Shown here piece after piece: positions 51,912 through 59,914 of a DNA stretch of 64,000 nucleotides (position 1 is the stretch's first letter; each line of letters starts with the position of its first letter). The position numbers were made by a program, and so were the translations under genes. The stretch is taken from positions 186,001-250,000 of the forward strand of contig NZ_JAAEDI010000002.1 of the NCBI RefSeq assembly GCF_018129025.1, written 5' to 3'. Origin of the DNA: Neoroseomonas terrae (GTDB lineage Bacteria; Pseudomonadota; Alphaproteobacteria; Acetobacterales; Acetobacteraceae). The notes under the pieces were generated by a model that saw only the letters and a list, made by a program, of their open reading frames with translations, had not been told where the DNA came from and made no database searches.

Positions 51912-52493
51912 TCAGCCTTCCGACGCGCGGCGATACCGCAAGATCACCGAGCCGACGTCGAGCGGGCGGCACTCCACCAGCCGCATGGTCGATTCCGGCC
52001 GGCCCTCACGGAACAGCGGCTTTCCGTCGCCGAACAGCTGCGGCGTGATCATCAGCCAGAACTCGTCGACGAGGTCGGCGCCGAACAGCGTCTCGGCCGC
52101 GCCGGCGCCGCTGAAGGCGAAGATGTCGCCGCCGGTGACATCGCGCTTCAGCCTCGCCACCTCGGCTGCGATGTCGGGACCGGCGATGCGGCCGTTCCAG
52201 CCGGGATCGCCGGTCAGCGTGCGGGACATCACCGTCTTCGGCAGCGCGTTCATCTTCGGGGCGTAGTCGATGCCCGCCGCGATGCTGTTCGGGTCGGTCT
52301 CCGCCGCGCTCCAGAAGCCCTTGTTGAACTCGAAGTTCACGCGGCCATAGATCAGGTGCTGGGCGCGGGCGAGGGCGGCGTTGGACCAGGCCTCCCCGAC
52401 CTCGTCCGACCATGGGGGCGGCGCGAAGACACCGCCGGGCTTCTCGATATAGCTGTCAAGACTGGTGAAGACGGTGAAGACGAGATCTGCCAT
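51912..52493 (-). CDS. Dihydrofolate reductase-fold family protein (RibD C-terminal-like)
   Basis: A 193-residue protein of the DHFR-like/RibD_C reductase family. It has 'MADLVFTVFTSLDSYIEKPG', 'HLIYGRVNFEF', 'KTVMSRTL' and a C-terminal 'LVDEFWLMITPQLFGDGKPL' followed by 'FREG'. Members bind NADPH and are often single stress-related reductases of unknown substrate. It is divergent from an HxlR regulator (87-bp gap) and followed by a GST gene. HxlR regulators commonly control such adjacent reductases in response to reactive electrophiles. Confidence 0.88.
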   Translation of the reverse strand: MADLVFTVFTSLDSYIEKPGGVFAPPPWSDEVGEAWSNAALARAQHLIYGRVNFEFNKGFWSAAETDPNSIAAGIDYAPKMNALPKTVMSRTLTGDPGWNGRIAGPDIAAEVARLKRDVTGGDIFAFSGAGAAETLFGADLVDEFWLMITPQLFGDGKPLFREGRPESTMRLVECRPLDVGSVILRYRRASEG

Positions 52494-52580
52494 GGGATTG
52501 TTTCCTTCGACGCGCTCGAAACCAGTTGCAATCAGCAATCGGTAGCGTCTTGCCCGAACTGATCCTAGAATGCAACCGAT

Positions 52581-53087
52581 ATGTTGTCAGAACCAATCGA
52601 TACGCCGCATCGCTCCGGCTGTCCCATCAACCTCACCCTCGAGGTGCTGGGCGATCGCTGGAGCCTGATCGTCATCCGGGACGTGATCTTCGGGAATGTC
52701 CGGCACTTCCGCGAATTGCTGCAGCGGTCGAAGGAAGGCATCGCGTCGAACATCCTCGCCGACCGGCTGAAGCGGCTGGTGGCGGCCGGGCTGCTGACGC
52801 GGCGGGACGACCCGACGCATCGCCAGAAGGCGATCTACAGCCTGACCGAGCCGGCGATTCAGTTGCTGCCGCTGCTGGCGCAGATGGGCGCCTGGGGCCG
52901 GCGGCACACGCGATCCTCGCCCGACCTGTCCATCCGCGCGCAGCTGCTGGAGGAAGGTGGCCCTGCGCTGTGGGAGGAATTCATGAACGAGCTCCGCCAC
53001 CGCCATCTCGGCGCGGCCGATCCGGGGACCAACGTGCTCGGCAAGCTGACCGCGGCCTATGAGGCGATGCGCGACAAATCGGCGTAA
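52581..53087 (+). CDS. HxlR family transcriptional regulator
   Basis: A 168-residue winged-helix regulator. It has 'GCPINLTLEVLGDRWSLIVI' with the conserved N-terminal Cys, 'RHFRELLQRSKEGIASNILA' (recognition region), 'LKRLVAAGLLTRRDD' and 'YSLTEPAIQLLPLL'. The Cys next to the helix fits the redox/electrophile-sensing HxlR group. It probably represses or activates the divergent DHFR-fold/GST pair. The 87-bp gap contains short mirrored half-sites GTTGCA (52525-52530) and TGCAAC (52571-52576), a possible but unproven binding pair. Confidence 0.92.
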   Translation: MLSEPIDTPHRSGCPINLTLEVLGDRWSLIVIRDVIFGNVRHFRELLQRSKEGIASNILADRLKRLVAAGLLTRRDDPTHRQKAIYSLTEPAIQLLPLLAQMGAWGRRHTRSSPDLSIRAQLLEEGGPALWEEFMNELRHRHLGAADPGTNVLGKLTAAYEAMRDKSA

Positions 53088-53116
53088 CCTGCCGCGACGA
53101 ACCAAGGAGGCGCCCG

Positions 53117-53479
53117 GTGCCCATCACCATCCATGGCATCAAGAACTGCGACACGATGAAGAAGGCCCGCGCCTGGCTGGAGGCGCACGGCATCGCGCAC
53201 GACTTCCACGACTACAAGGCCAAGGGCATCGATGGTGCGACGTTGAAAGCGTGGGCAGGAAAAGTCGGGTGGGAGAAGCTGCTGAACCGCAGCGGCACGA
53301 CCTTCCGCAAACTGCCAGACGCGCAGAAGGAAGGCATCACGGAAGCGCAGGCGCTGGCGCTGATGGAAGAACAGCCTTCGATGATCAAGCGGCCGGTGCT
53401 GGCGCTGGGGGATCGGCTGGTGGTGGGGTTCGACAGCGGAGAATACGAGCGGGCGGTGGCGACGCTGCCGCGGGATTGA
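53117..53479 (+). CDS. ArsC/Spx-fold protein, YffB type
   Basis: A 120-residue thioredoxin-fold protein of the arsenate reductase (ArsC/YffB) family. It carries the single active-site Cys in 'GIKNCDTMKKARAWL', followed by 'DFHDYKAKGIDGATLKAWAG' and 'PSMIKRPVLALGDRLVVGF'. The CDTxKKA form is YffB-like, probably a glutathione-dependent reductase and not a true arsenate reductase. GTG 53117 has a strong AAGGAGG Shine-Dalgarno. It is 29 bp downstream of hxlR. Confidence 0.9.
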   Translation: MPITIHGIKNCDTMKKARAWLEAHGIAHDFHDYKAKGIDGATLKAWAGKVGWEKLLNRSGTTFRKLPDAQKEGITEAQALALMEEQPSMIKRPVLALGDRLVVGFDSGEYERAVATLPRD

Positions 53480-53518
53480 TCGCTGCATCGGCGCCGGGGC
53501 GCGACGATGAGTGGATCA

Positions 53519-53760
53519 GGAAGGGGTCCTCCCCCTTCCGACCCCTTCACATTGCCATGGCCATGTGAAGGGGGCCGCACCGGCCGAAGGGCCTTTGCTA
53601 ACCTCCACTTGGCGCCGATCGCGACAGTTCGGACTCTGTTTGCGACACCCTCCGGCGCGCAGCAGGGGTCTGTGACCGCCGTGCCCAGCGCCGGTAATGG
53701 CGGTCCAGGCCATCCATGGCCTGGCGGGGTGAGGTCCGGAGAGGGGCAGAGCCCCTCTCC
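53519..53760. repeat. Paired-hairpin intergenic repeat, rearranged copy
   Basis: This element fills the convergent gap 53480-53793. From left: GGAAGGGG-TCCTC-CCCCTTCC (53519-53539), then an 11-bp perfect stem CCCCTTCACAT...ATGTGAAGGGG (53542-53573), then GGCCGAAGGGCC and CTAACCTCCACTTGGCGCC. On the right, CCAGGCCAT-CC-ATGGCCTGG (53705-53724) replaces the usual inner stem and GGAGAGGGGC-AGA-GCCCCTCTCC (53738-53760) closes the element. The core carries CGGACTCTGTT, the reverse complement of AACAGAGTCCG in the 15.7-kb core, so the cores are related but inverted. Confidence 0.8.
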
Positions 53761-53793
53761 GACTACCGTCGCGCCAATCCGGCGGCGCGTTTC

Positions 53794-54276
53794 TCAGACC
53801 GTCTTCGCCAGTTCTTCGAGTTGGCTGGCCGCGGCGCCCCAGCCGTCCTGGAACCCCATCGCCTCATGCTTCGCCTTCGTTTCGGCATTCGCGTGGAAGA
53901 CAACGGCGCGATACAGCGTGCCGTCGCCATCCGGCTCGAAGGTGATGACGCCCGACATGAAGGGTTCCGCGCGCGGGCGGAAGCCTTCCTCCATGGCATC
54001 GGTCCAGACCATGCGGCGTTCCGGCACCACCTCCAGGAAGCAGCCGCGGTTCGGCATTTCCTCGCCGTCGGGGCCGCGGATGATGCAGTTGAACCGGCCG
54101 CCGGGGCGCGCGTCGATCTCGGCATCCGTCGCGCGCCACGGCTTCGGGCAGAACCATTGCTCGAGCAACGCCGGCTGAGTCCAGCACGCCCAGAGCTGCT
54201 TCGGCGTGGCGGCGATCCGGCGTTCGAACACCAGGTCGCGCGTCGGGTCGAAGGTGGCGGTGGCGGCGTCGGTCAC
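53794..54276 (-). CDS. SRPBCC (AHSA1-like) domain protein
   Basis: A 160-residue START/Bet v1-like ligand-binding protein of the AHSA1 group. It has 'VFERRIAATPKQLWACWTQP', 'EQWFCPKPWRATDAEID', 'PGGRFNCIIRGPDG' and the C-terminal 'HEAMGFQDGWGAAASQLEEL'. The biological role is unknown; such proteins are frequently encoded with VOC and DUF1428 proteins. GTG 54276 overlaps the VOC stop (GTGA), which fixes the start. It is the last gene of the TetR-led operon. Confidence 0.87.
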   Translation of the reverse strand: MTDAATATFDPTRDLVFERRIAATPKQLWACWTQPALLEQWFCPKPWRATDAEIDARPGGRFNCIIRGPDGEEMPNRGCFLEVVPERRMVWTDAMEEGFRPRAEPFMSGVITFEPDGDGTLYRAVVFHANAETKAKHEAMGFQDGWGAAASQLEELAKTV

Positions 54277-54698
54277 TGTGCGTTCTCCTGGGGGACTGCG
54301 ACCATCCACAGCACGCCGAAGCGGTCGACGACCATGCCGAAGGCCGGGCTGAAGAAGGTCTTGCCAAGCGGCATGCGGACCTCGCCGCCATCGGCGAGGG
54401 CATTGAAGAAGCGGCCCGCCTGCTCGGCATCGCTGGCGGGCAGCGAGACGCCGAAGCCGTCGAACTTCGCGGCGCCGGCGCAGAACCCGTCCGAGATCAT
54501 CAGCGCATCCGCGCCGATGCGGATCTCGGCATGCAGGATCTTGTTCTCGCTGCCGGGCGGCAGCATGCCGGGCGGCGGCTGATCGGGCGCATCGCTGTTG
54601 CGCATCAGCATGATCGTCTCGGCGCCGAGGGCCGTGCCGTAGAAGGCGATCGCCTCCTCGGCACGGCCCTCGTAGAACAGATACGGCGTGATCGGCAT
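54273..54698 (-). CDS. VOC family protein (PhnB-like)
   Basis: A 141-residue glyoxalase/bleomycin-resistance-fold protein of the PhnB type. It has 'PYLFYEGRAEEAIAFYGTAL', 'HAEIRIGADALMISDGF', and 'FFSPAFGMVVDRFGVLWMV'. Members bind small ligands or metals; the function here is unassigned. ATG 54698 is used. It lies 16 bp after the DUF1428 gene and overlaps the SRPBCC gene. Confidence 0.87.
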   Translation of the reverse strand: MPITPYLFYEGRAEEAIAFYGTALGAETIMLMRNSDAPDQPPPGMLPPGSENKILHAEIRIGADALMISDGFCAGAAKFDGFGVSLPASDAEQAGRFFNALADGGEVRMPLGKTFFSPAFGMVVDRFGVLWMVAVPQENAQ

Positions 54699-54714
54699 GG
54701 TTGCGTCCCGCCGA

Positions 54715-55065
54715 TCAGGCTTCGAGGATAGCGTTGAAGCCGCCATAGATCATGCGCTTGCCGTCGAAGGGCATCTCGGAGCCCTCCATCTTCATGCGCG
54801 GATCCTCCATCAGCTTCTTCCAGCCATCGTCGCGGGCCTGCTTGGAGGGCCAGGTGATCCAAGAGAAGATCACCGTCTCGTTCTCCTCCTGCTTCACCGC
54901 CATGCGGAAGGAGGTGAGCTTGCCTTCCGGCACGTCATCGCCCCAGGCCTCCACGACGGAGAGCGCGCCATACTCCTTGAAGACCACGGAGGCCTTCGTC
55001 GCGTGCTCGAGGTACGCGTCCTTCTTGTCGTTCGGCACGGCGGCCACGAAACCATCGACATACAT
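54715..55065 (-). CDS. DUF1428 family protein
   Basis: A 116-residue protein with the DUF1428 pattern 'MYVDGFVAAVPNDKKDAYLE', 'EAWGDDVPEGKLTSFRMAV', 'FSWITWPSKQARDDGWKKLM' and 'MPFDGKRMIYGGF'. This is a dimeric alpha/beta-barrel-like fold related to antibiotic monooxygenase domains, function unknown. It sits in the middle of the TetR-led group, 103 bp after the PF06983-type gene. Confidence 0.9.
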   Translation of the reverse strand: MYVDGFVAAVPNDKKDAYLEHATKASVVFKEYGALSVVEAWGDDVPEGKLTSFRMAVKQEENETVIFSWITWPSKQARDDGWKKLMEDPRMKMEGSEMPFDGKRMIYGGFNAILEA

Positions 55066-55168
55066 GGGCTGTTTCCTTCTCCCGGTTAAAGCCAGTCCTG
55101 ATCGGGCCGGACCATCCGGCCGGATGAGATGCTCGGTCGAACAACCGATGCCGAGCGATGTGCGTCCG

Positions 55169-55642
55169 CTACGATGCGTTGAATGCCGCTTCGAGCGCGG
55201 CGGCGTCGATCTTCACCATCTGCATCAGCGCGGCCATGACCCGGCCGCGCTGCGCCTCGTCGCCGGCCTTCATCAGGCGCGGCAGGGCTTCCGGCACGAG
55301 CTGCCAGGCGACGCCGTAGCGGTCCTTCAGCCAGCCGCAGGCCTGCGCCTGCCCGCCATCCAGCAGCGCATCCCACACGCGGTCGAGCTCCGGCTGGTCG
55401 GCGCAGAGGGCGGAGAGCGACACCGCGTTCGTGAAGCCCTCGCCCGGATTGCCGTTCATGGCGAGCATCGGCGCACCCCCGATCGAGAACTCCACCAGTA
55501 GCACGGAGCCGGCCGGGCCGGGCCCGCCGGGCGGCAGCCGGATGATGTCGCCCATGACGGCACCGGGGATGGTGGCGCAGTAGAAGCGCGCTGCCTCCTC
55601 GGCCTCGGTGGCGAACCAGAGGCTGGTCGCGATCTGCGTCAT
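55169..55642 (-). CDS. VOC superfamily protein, 3-demethylubiquinone methyltransferase-like (PF06983 type)
   Basis: A 157-residue protein starting 'TQIATSLWFATEAEEAARFY'. It contains 'EFSIGGAPMLAMNGNPGEGF', 'CGWLKDRYGVAWQLVPEALP' and 'RGRVMAALMQMVKIDAAALE', the usual C-terminal signature of the group annotated as 3-demethylubiquinone-9 3-methyltransferase-like. That name is historical; they are VOC-fold and probably not methyltransferases. ATG 55642 overlaps the tetR stop (ATGA), so expression is tied to the regulator. Confidence 0.88.
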   Translation of the reverse strand: MTQIATSLWFATEAEEAARFYCATIPGAVMGDIIRLPPGGPGPAGSVLLVEFSIGGAPMLAMNGNPGEGFTNAVSLSALCADQPELDRVWDALLDGGQAQACGWLKDRYGVAWQLVPEALPRLMKAGDEAQRGRVMAALMQMVKIDAAALEAAFNAS

Positions 55643-56274
55643 GCTGCTGCCTTTCCTTCCCGATGCGCGGGCGCCGCGAAGAGGAGTTCGACGTAGCGGC
55701 GCAGATGCCGGAGGCTTTCCGCGGCCACATCCGTGGACCCCGTCGCCTTGGCGAGGATGAACGCGCCCTGGATCACCGCCTGGGTGTGCAGGGCGAGACT
55801 CTCCGGCGTGGTGCCGGTGACGCCGTAGGTTGCCATGGCCGCGGCGATGTCGGCCTCGAGCGTGGCGGCGTGACCGCGGATGCCGGCCTCGCAGGCCGCG
55901 CGGATGGCCGGATGCGTCTCGTAGGATTCCTGCACCATGGTGCCGAGCAGGCAGGTGATGTCGGCCATGGGGCCGGCGAGGATCGTGGTGCGGAAGTCGA
56001 TGTAGGCCAGGAAGCGATCGAGCGGGTCGGGCTCGGCCCTGAACGGGGCCCCGGCGAACAAGGTTTCCGCCATCGCACCGAAGTGACCGGCGGCGGCGAC
56101 GGCCAGGTCCTCCTTGCTACGGAAGTGATGGAAGAACGCGCCCTTGGTGACGCCCGCGGCGGCGCAGAGGTCGTCGACGGTCGTGCCCGCATAGCCGCGC
56201 GTGCGGATGACGGCGAGGGCCGCATCCAGCAGGCGGGTCCGCGTCTCGCCGCGGCGGGGAAGAGGATCGTTCAT
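55639..56274 (-). CDS. TetR/AcrR family transcriptional regulator
   Basis: A 211-residue repressor-type regulator. The N-terminal HTH is 'AALAVIRTRGYAGTTVDDLC' and 'AAGVTKGAFFHHFRSKEDLA'. The C-terminal helical domain includes 'PMADITCLLGTMVQE', similar to the AefR/YcdC-like TetR_C group. ATG 56274 is used; an in-frame ATG at 56286 would add four residues and lies inside the palindrome at 56285-56302. The palindrome next to the start and the ATGA overlap with the VOC gene indicate autoregulation of the whole downstream operon. Confidence 0.92.
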   Translation of the reverse strand: MNDPLPRRGETRTRLLDAALAVIRTRGYAGTTVDDLCAAAGVTKGAFFHHFRSKEDLAVAAAGHFGAMAETLFAGAPFRAEPDPLDRFLAYIDFRTTILAGPMADITCLLGTMVQESYETHPAIRAACEAGIRGHAATLEADIAAAMATYGVTGTTPESLALHTQAVIQGAFILAKATGSTDVAAESLRHLRRYVELLFAAPAHREGKAAA

Positions 56275-56284
56275 GGCCTGGACC

Positions 56285-56302
56285 ATACCGACCGGTTGGT
56301 AT
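56285..56302. promoter_or_regulatory. TetR-type operator palindrome
   Basis: ATACCGACCGGTTGGTAT is an 18-bp near-palindrome (16 of 18 positions symmetric) centred on CCGG. It is immediately upstream of, or overlapping, the tetR start. Size and symmetry fit an operator for the adjacent TetR regulator, which would control the tetR-VOC-DUF1428-VOC-SRPBCC operon. The surrounding 56303-56484 shows no other recognisable signal. Confidence 0.65.
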
Positions 56303-56484
56303 GAAACGCAATCCCCAATCTTACGCATCCACGCACCCGTGATGCCGGGCGATGCCGGGCGGTCGGCCTTGGGCACCTGTCGCATCGATACGCGCCGCAT
56401 GGACGCACCGAGGGCGCGCGATCGCCTACCGCTCACGCTTGATCGTTTGATGAAGGCGGCGCCGTCGACGCGCGGCGCCCGGCG

Positions 56485-57618
56485 TCAGCCCATCAGGCCG
56501 CGCGCCACCACCATGCGCTGGATTTCCGACGTGCCGTCGAGGATGCGCAGCAGCCGCACATCGCGGTACAGCCGCTCGACGGCGCTGCCGACCATGTAGC
56601 CTTCGCCGCCATGGACCTGCAGCACGCGGTCCGCGACACGGCCGAGCGCCTCGGTGGCAAACAGCTTCGCCGCGGCCGCATCGGCGGGTCGCAGCGTGCC
56701 GTCATCCCGCGCGCGGGCGAGTTCGAGCGCCATGCAACGCGCCGCGAGCGCCTCCGCCACGCAATCCGCGAGCAGCGCGGCAACCGCCGGCTGCTCGGCG
56801 AGCGGCTTGCCGAACTGCCGCCGTGCGAGGGCATGCCGCCGCCCTTCGTCGATCAGCCGTTCCATCAGCCCGGCTGACAGCGCGGCGAGATGCAGCCGGA
56901 CCTTATCCAGGCCGCCGAGCGCGAGCTTCAGGCCCTCGCCCTCCGCGCCGACGAGGGCTTCGCCCGGCACCGCGACGTTGTCGAAGACGATGTCGGCCAC
57001 CTGCGCGCCGCGCATGCCCATCTTCTGTTGCGTGAGCTGCACCGCGATGCCCGGCGACGCCGGATCGATCGCGAATGCGGAGATGCCGCGGGCGCCATCG
57101 CCCCCGCTGCGCGCCATCACCATCAGCATCCCGGCTTCCGGCGCATTCGTCACCCAGCGTTTCCGGCCGCTGATGCGCCAGCCGTCGCCATCCCGCCGCG
57201 CGATGGTCCGCAACGATGCCGCATCCGACCCGGCTTCGGCTTCCGAGAGGCAGAAGCAGGCGATCAGGTCGCCCCGCGCGAGACCGGGTAGCCAGCGAGC
57301 CTTCTGCGCCTCCGTCCCTGCGCGCAGCAGGATCTGCGCGGCCCCACCGCTGTTCAGCGCGTAGACGGCGCGATAGGCCGGCGCCGTCCGGCCGAGGACG
57401 AGCATCAGCCCGGCCTCCTCCTCCATCGTCAGGCCAAGCCCGCCCTGCGCTTCGGGGATGGAGATGCCGAACAGGCCGTGATCGCGCAGCGCGGCGCGCG
57501 CGTGGTCGGGCATGCGATCCTCGGCATCCATGCCCGCCTCGGCGGGGATCAGGATGTCGTCGACCAGGGTGCGAGCAGCGCGGAGGCGTTCGGCCTGCCG
57601 TATGGGGCTTCGAATCAT
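56485..57618 (-). CDS. Acyl-CoA dehydrogenase family protein
   Basis: A 377-residue FAD flavoprotein of the acyl-CoA dehydrogenase fold. It has 'FCLSEAEAGSDAASLRT' (substrate/FAD loop), 'GWRISGRKRWVTNAPEAGML', 'QVHGGEGYMVGSAVERLYRD' and the terminal 'RILDGTSEIQRMVVARGL'. In MCAD-type enzymes the residue before GTS is the catalytic Glu; here it is D361. Activity or substrate position may therefore differ. It is probably involved in fatty, branched-chain or other acyl-CoA oxidation. The unknown SHOCT-like gene is 22 bp upstream on the same strand. Confidence 0.9.
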   Translation of the reverse strand: MIRSPIRQAERLRAARTLVDDILIPAEAGMDAEDRMPDHARAALRDHGLFGISIPEAQGGLGLTMEEEAGLMLVLGRTAPAYRAVYALNSGGAAQILLRAGTEAQKARWLPGLARGDLIACFCLSEAEAGSDAASLRTIARRDGDGWRISGRKRWVTNAPEAGMLMVMARSGGDGARGISAFAIDPASPGIAVQLTQQKMGMRGAQVADIVFDNVAVPGEALVGAEGEGLKLALGGLDKVRLHLAALSAGLMERLIDEGRRHALARRQFGKPLAEQPAVAALLADCVAEALAARCMALELARARDDGTLRPADAAAAKLFATEALGRVADRVLQVHGGEGYMVGSAVERLYRDVRLLRILDGTSEIQRMVVARGLMG

Positions 57619-57640
57619 GCGCCAGTCTAGGCCGGCATCG

Positions 57641-58123
57641 TCACCGCCGGCACTGAGCGATGGACCGCGCCATCATCATCTCGATTTCCGCGTTCGACGG
57701 GCGGATCATGCCGCGAAGGAGCGGGATGTACCAGGCGAAGGACAACTGGCTTCGCATGCGGCTTTCAAAACAATCGCAGTTCACACCGACGGCGACGAGC
57801 GTGGTGTCGCAGCGCCGTCTGAACTCGTTGGCGTCCTGGTTCCTGAGGAACAGCGTGGCCAGCCCCATCAGCAGCACGAACGTCCCCGCATAGGTCGCAA
57901 CCTTGAACAGGGGCGTCGAGGAGAATGCGCGTCGGGGCGCGACCGTCGCGGGCTGGTCCATGCTGGTGGCTTGCGCCGTGAACTTCCGGTTCATCGTGCT
58001 GTCGGGCGCAAGCTGCTCGACGATCCGCTTGTGTTCCTCGAGGGTGATCTCGCCGCGCGCGAGCCGGCTGTCGGCGATCTCCTTCGGTGTCATGGATAGT
58101 TTCTCCGGCGATACGGTTCCCAT
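57641..58123 (-). CDS. Hypothetical membrane protein with N-terminal SHOCT-like segment
   Basis: A 160-residue protein. Residues about 12-38 ('KEIADSRLARGEITLEEHKR') match the SHOCT short C-terminal domain style (L-x-x-G-x-I-T-x-E-E-x). A TM segment is at about residues 72-91 (VATYAGTFVLLMGLATLFLR), and a Cys-containing tail follows (CDTTLVAVGVNCDCFESRMR). No known function. Base composition is somewhat less GC-rich than its neighbours. An internal ATG at codon 11 is a possible alternative start. Confidence 0.65.
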   Translation of the reverse strand: MGTVSPEKLSMTPKEIADSRLARGEITLEEHKRIVEQLAPDSTMNRKFTAQATSMDQPATVAPRRAFSSTPLFKVATYAGTFVLLMGLATLFLRNQDANEFRRRCDTTLVAVGVNCDCFESRMRSQLSFAWYIPLLRGMIRPSNAEIEMMMARSIAQCRR

Positions 58124-58229
58124 CTAGCGGAGCCGCCGGTGCCGAAGTCAAGGAAACGGCATTCGGTGAGAGGCGGGCGGCTTCGGCGCCGGGAACGCGC
58201 TTTCAGGCGCATCCCCGGCGCCGGGTGCC

Positions 58230-59240
58230 TCAATCGCTCTCCGGCGGGATCACATTCGTCTCGAGCCCATCCACCAGGACGTCGCGAACCGTCTCCGCAC
58301 TCTTCAGCCGGATGTCGTCCCACGCCTCCGGCGTGTGGAAGGCGATGTGCGGGCAGATGATGAGGCGGCCGGTGAGCCAGTCCTCCCGGTCGCGATAGGC
58401 GCGCAGCAGGGAAGGGACGTCGTTGCCCGGCGGCTCCACGGGAATTACGTCGAGCCCGGCCGCCGCGACGTGGCCATCCCGCAGCACGCGCTCCAGCGCG
58501 TCGATGTCGAGGATCGGCCCGCGCGCGGTGTTGATGACGACGGCGTTCTTCGGCAGCAGGCGCAGCTCGCGCTCGCCGACCAGCCCGCGCGTGTCGCGCG
58601 TCAGCGGGCAGTGGATGGACAGCACATCGGCCTGGGCCAGCATCTCGTCCATCGTGCGGCAGCGCGTGACGCCGATCGCACGGTCCGCGCCGTTCGGCAG
58701 CGCCGGATCGTAGAACACGACGCGATAGCCGAGCGCCTTCGCCCGCAGCGCCGCCGCGGTGCCGATACGGCCCAGGCCGAGCACGCCGAAGGTCTGCACT
58801 TCCTGCCGCCGCACCGCCGGGCTGCGCATCACGCCCCAGGGCGCGGGGTTCGGACCGCGCTGCGTGTCGTGATACATCGTCAGCCCGCGGCGCAGCGCGA
58901 GCGCCATCAGCACCGCGAATTCCGCCACTTCCTGCGTGCCGTAGTCGGGCACGTTGCACACCTTGATGCCGCGCGCCGCGGCGGCCACGCGGTCGACGCG
59001 GTCATAGCCGACGCCCATGCGCACGATCATCTTCAGCTTCGGGAAACGCGCGATCTGGTCGGCCGGCACCGCCATGCGCAGCGTCATCAGCGCATCGGCC
59101 TGCTGGCACAGCTCGTCCGGCAATTCGGCCAGCGACGATTTGCAGGCGCCCTGCAGCACCCGGACGGAGGGGCCCATGACCCGCTGCTCGAGTGCAGTGT
59201 CGGCGTAGAGCCCCTCGGGCTCGAGCACGGTCAGCGTCAC
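58230..59240 (-). CDS. D-2-hydroxyacid dehydrogenase / C-terminal binding protein-like
   Basis: A 336-residue NAD-dependent dehydrogenase of the D-2-hydroxyacid (SerA/CtBP-like) family. The Rossmann motif is 'FGVLGLGRIGTAAALRAKAL', the catalytic Arg is in 'VVINTARGPILDIDAL', Glu in 'GLDVIPVEPPGND' and His in 'ICPHIAFHTPEAWDD'. There is no ACT domain, so it is not a full SerA. The start is GTG 59240 with a GGAGGAAG Shine-Dalgarno; the longer frame to 59411 is shadow. The substrate is unknown. Confidence 0.91.
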   Translation of the reverse strand: MTLTVLEPEGLYADTALEQRVMGPSVRVLQGACKSSLAELPDELCQQADALMTLRMAVPADQIARFPKLKMIVRMGVGYDRVDRVAAAARGIKVCNVPDYGTQEVAEFAVLMALALRRGLTMYHDTQRGPNPAPWGVMRSPAVRRQEVQTFGVLGLGRIGTAAALRAKALGYRVVFYDPALPNGADRAIGVTRCRTMDEMLAQADVLSIHCPLTRDTRGLVGERELRLLPKNAVVINTARGPILDIDALERVLRDGHVAAAGLDVIPVEPPGNDVPSLLRAYRDREDWLTGRLIICPHIAFHTPEAWDDIRLKSAETVRDVLVDGLETNVIPPESD

Positions 59241-59301
59241 GCGGCTTCCTCCAGGTGTTCTGTACGGCGAAGGATGCGAGGCGGGCGCAGGCCGCGCAAG
59301 G

Positions 59302-59895
59302 TCAGGGGCAGTGCCAGCTTCCGGTGACGGTGATCGCCTCGCTCTCGGGTAAACGGTTGTGCGGGACCTGCCTGACCAGGCCGGCGACGCGGAAGCGGCC
59401 GGACCTGCCATCGGGCGCGATGGTCACGACGGCATCCGTCGCGGCGCCCTCGGCGACGCTGCGTTCCCACAAGCCCTGGGCATTGCCGACGGTGATGCGG
59501 AAGGCGCGGCCGAGGCGGACCGGCCCATCGGCCTCGAGCGTGCCCGGCGCCGGGAACACGTCGAGCGAGAAGCGCGCCTGTGGGCCGTAGCCACGCCATT
59601 CTGCGCTCAGGCCCTGGCTGTCGGCCGGGAAGTCCGGCCCGAACACCACGCCATAGCCAAAGACATGGCTCGGCGGCTGGTCAGGCACCGGTGCGGGTCG
59701 ACCGGCGCTCGGTAGCCGCGCGCGGCGGGGCAGGGCGCAGTGATGGGTGGCGTCGCCGGCGTGGCGAAGCGTGACGTCTTCCTGCATTCGGCCGGTCGCG
59801 ACGTAGCGGATATGGATGTCGCCGTCGTTGAGTGACGGCGCCTCCGCGCAGGCGGCAGCGGCAATCCCGAGCAGCGCCACGCGCCAGCCGGTCAT
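59302..59895 (-). CDS. Hypothetical secreted protein or lipoprotein
   Basis: About 197 residues. The first 16-20 are a signal sequence (TGWRVALLGIAAAACAEAPS). A Cys at about position 16 could be a lipobox Cys, although the -3 residue is Ala instead of Leu. The rest is beta-rich with no motif I recognise (IRYVATGRMQEDVTLRHAGD; PESEAITVTGSWHCP at the end). ATG 59895 is chosen over GTG 59904. It is 19 bp downstream of the beta-CASP protein gene, same strand, so probably co-transcribed with it. Confidence 0.62.
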   Translation of the reverse strand: MTGWRVALLGIAAAACAEAPSLNDGDIHIRYVATGRMQEDVTLRHAGDATHHCALPRRARLPSAGRPAPVPDQPPSHVFGYGVVFGPDFPADSQGLSAEWRGYGPQARFSLDVFPAPGTLEADGPVRLGRAFRITVGNAQGLWERSVAEGAATDAVVTIAPDGRSGRFRVAGLVRQVPHNRLPESEAITVTGSWHCP

Positions 59896-59914
59896 GGCGG
59901 ACACCCCGTTGCGG

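Noticed and set aside
52525-52576. GTTGCA/TGCAAC as the HxlR operator
   Set aside because: Only 6-bp arms 40 bases apart; noted in the hxlR entry but too weak for its own feature.
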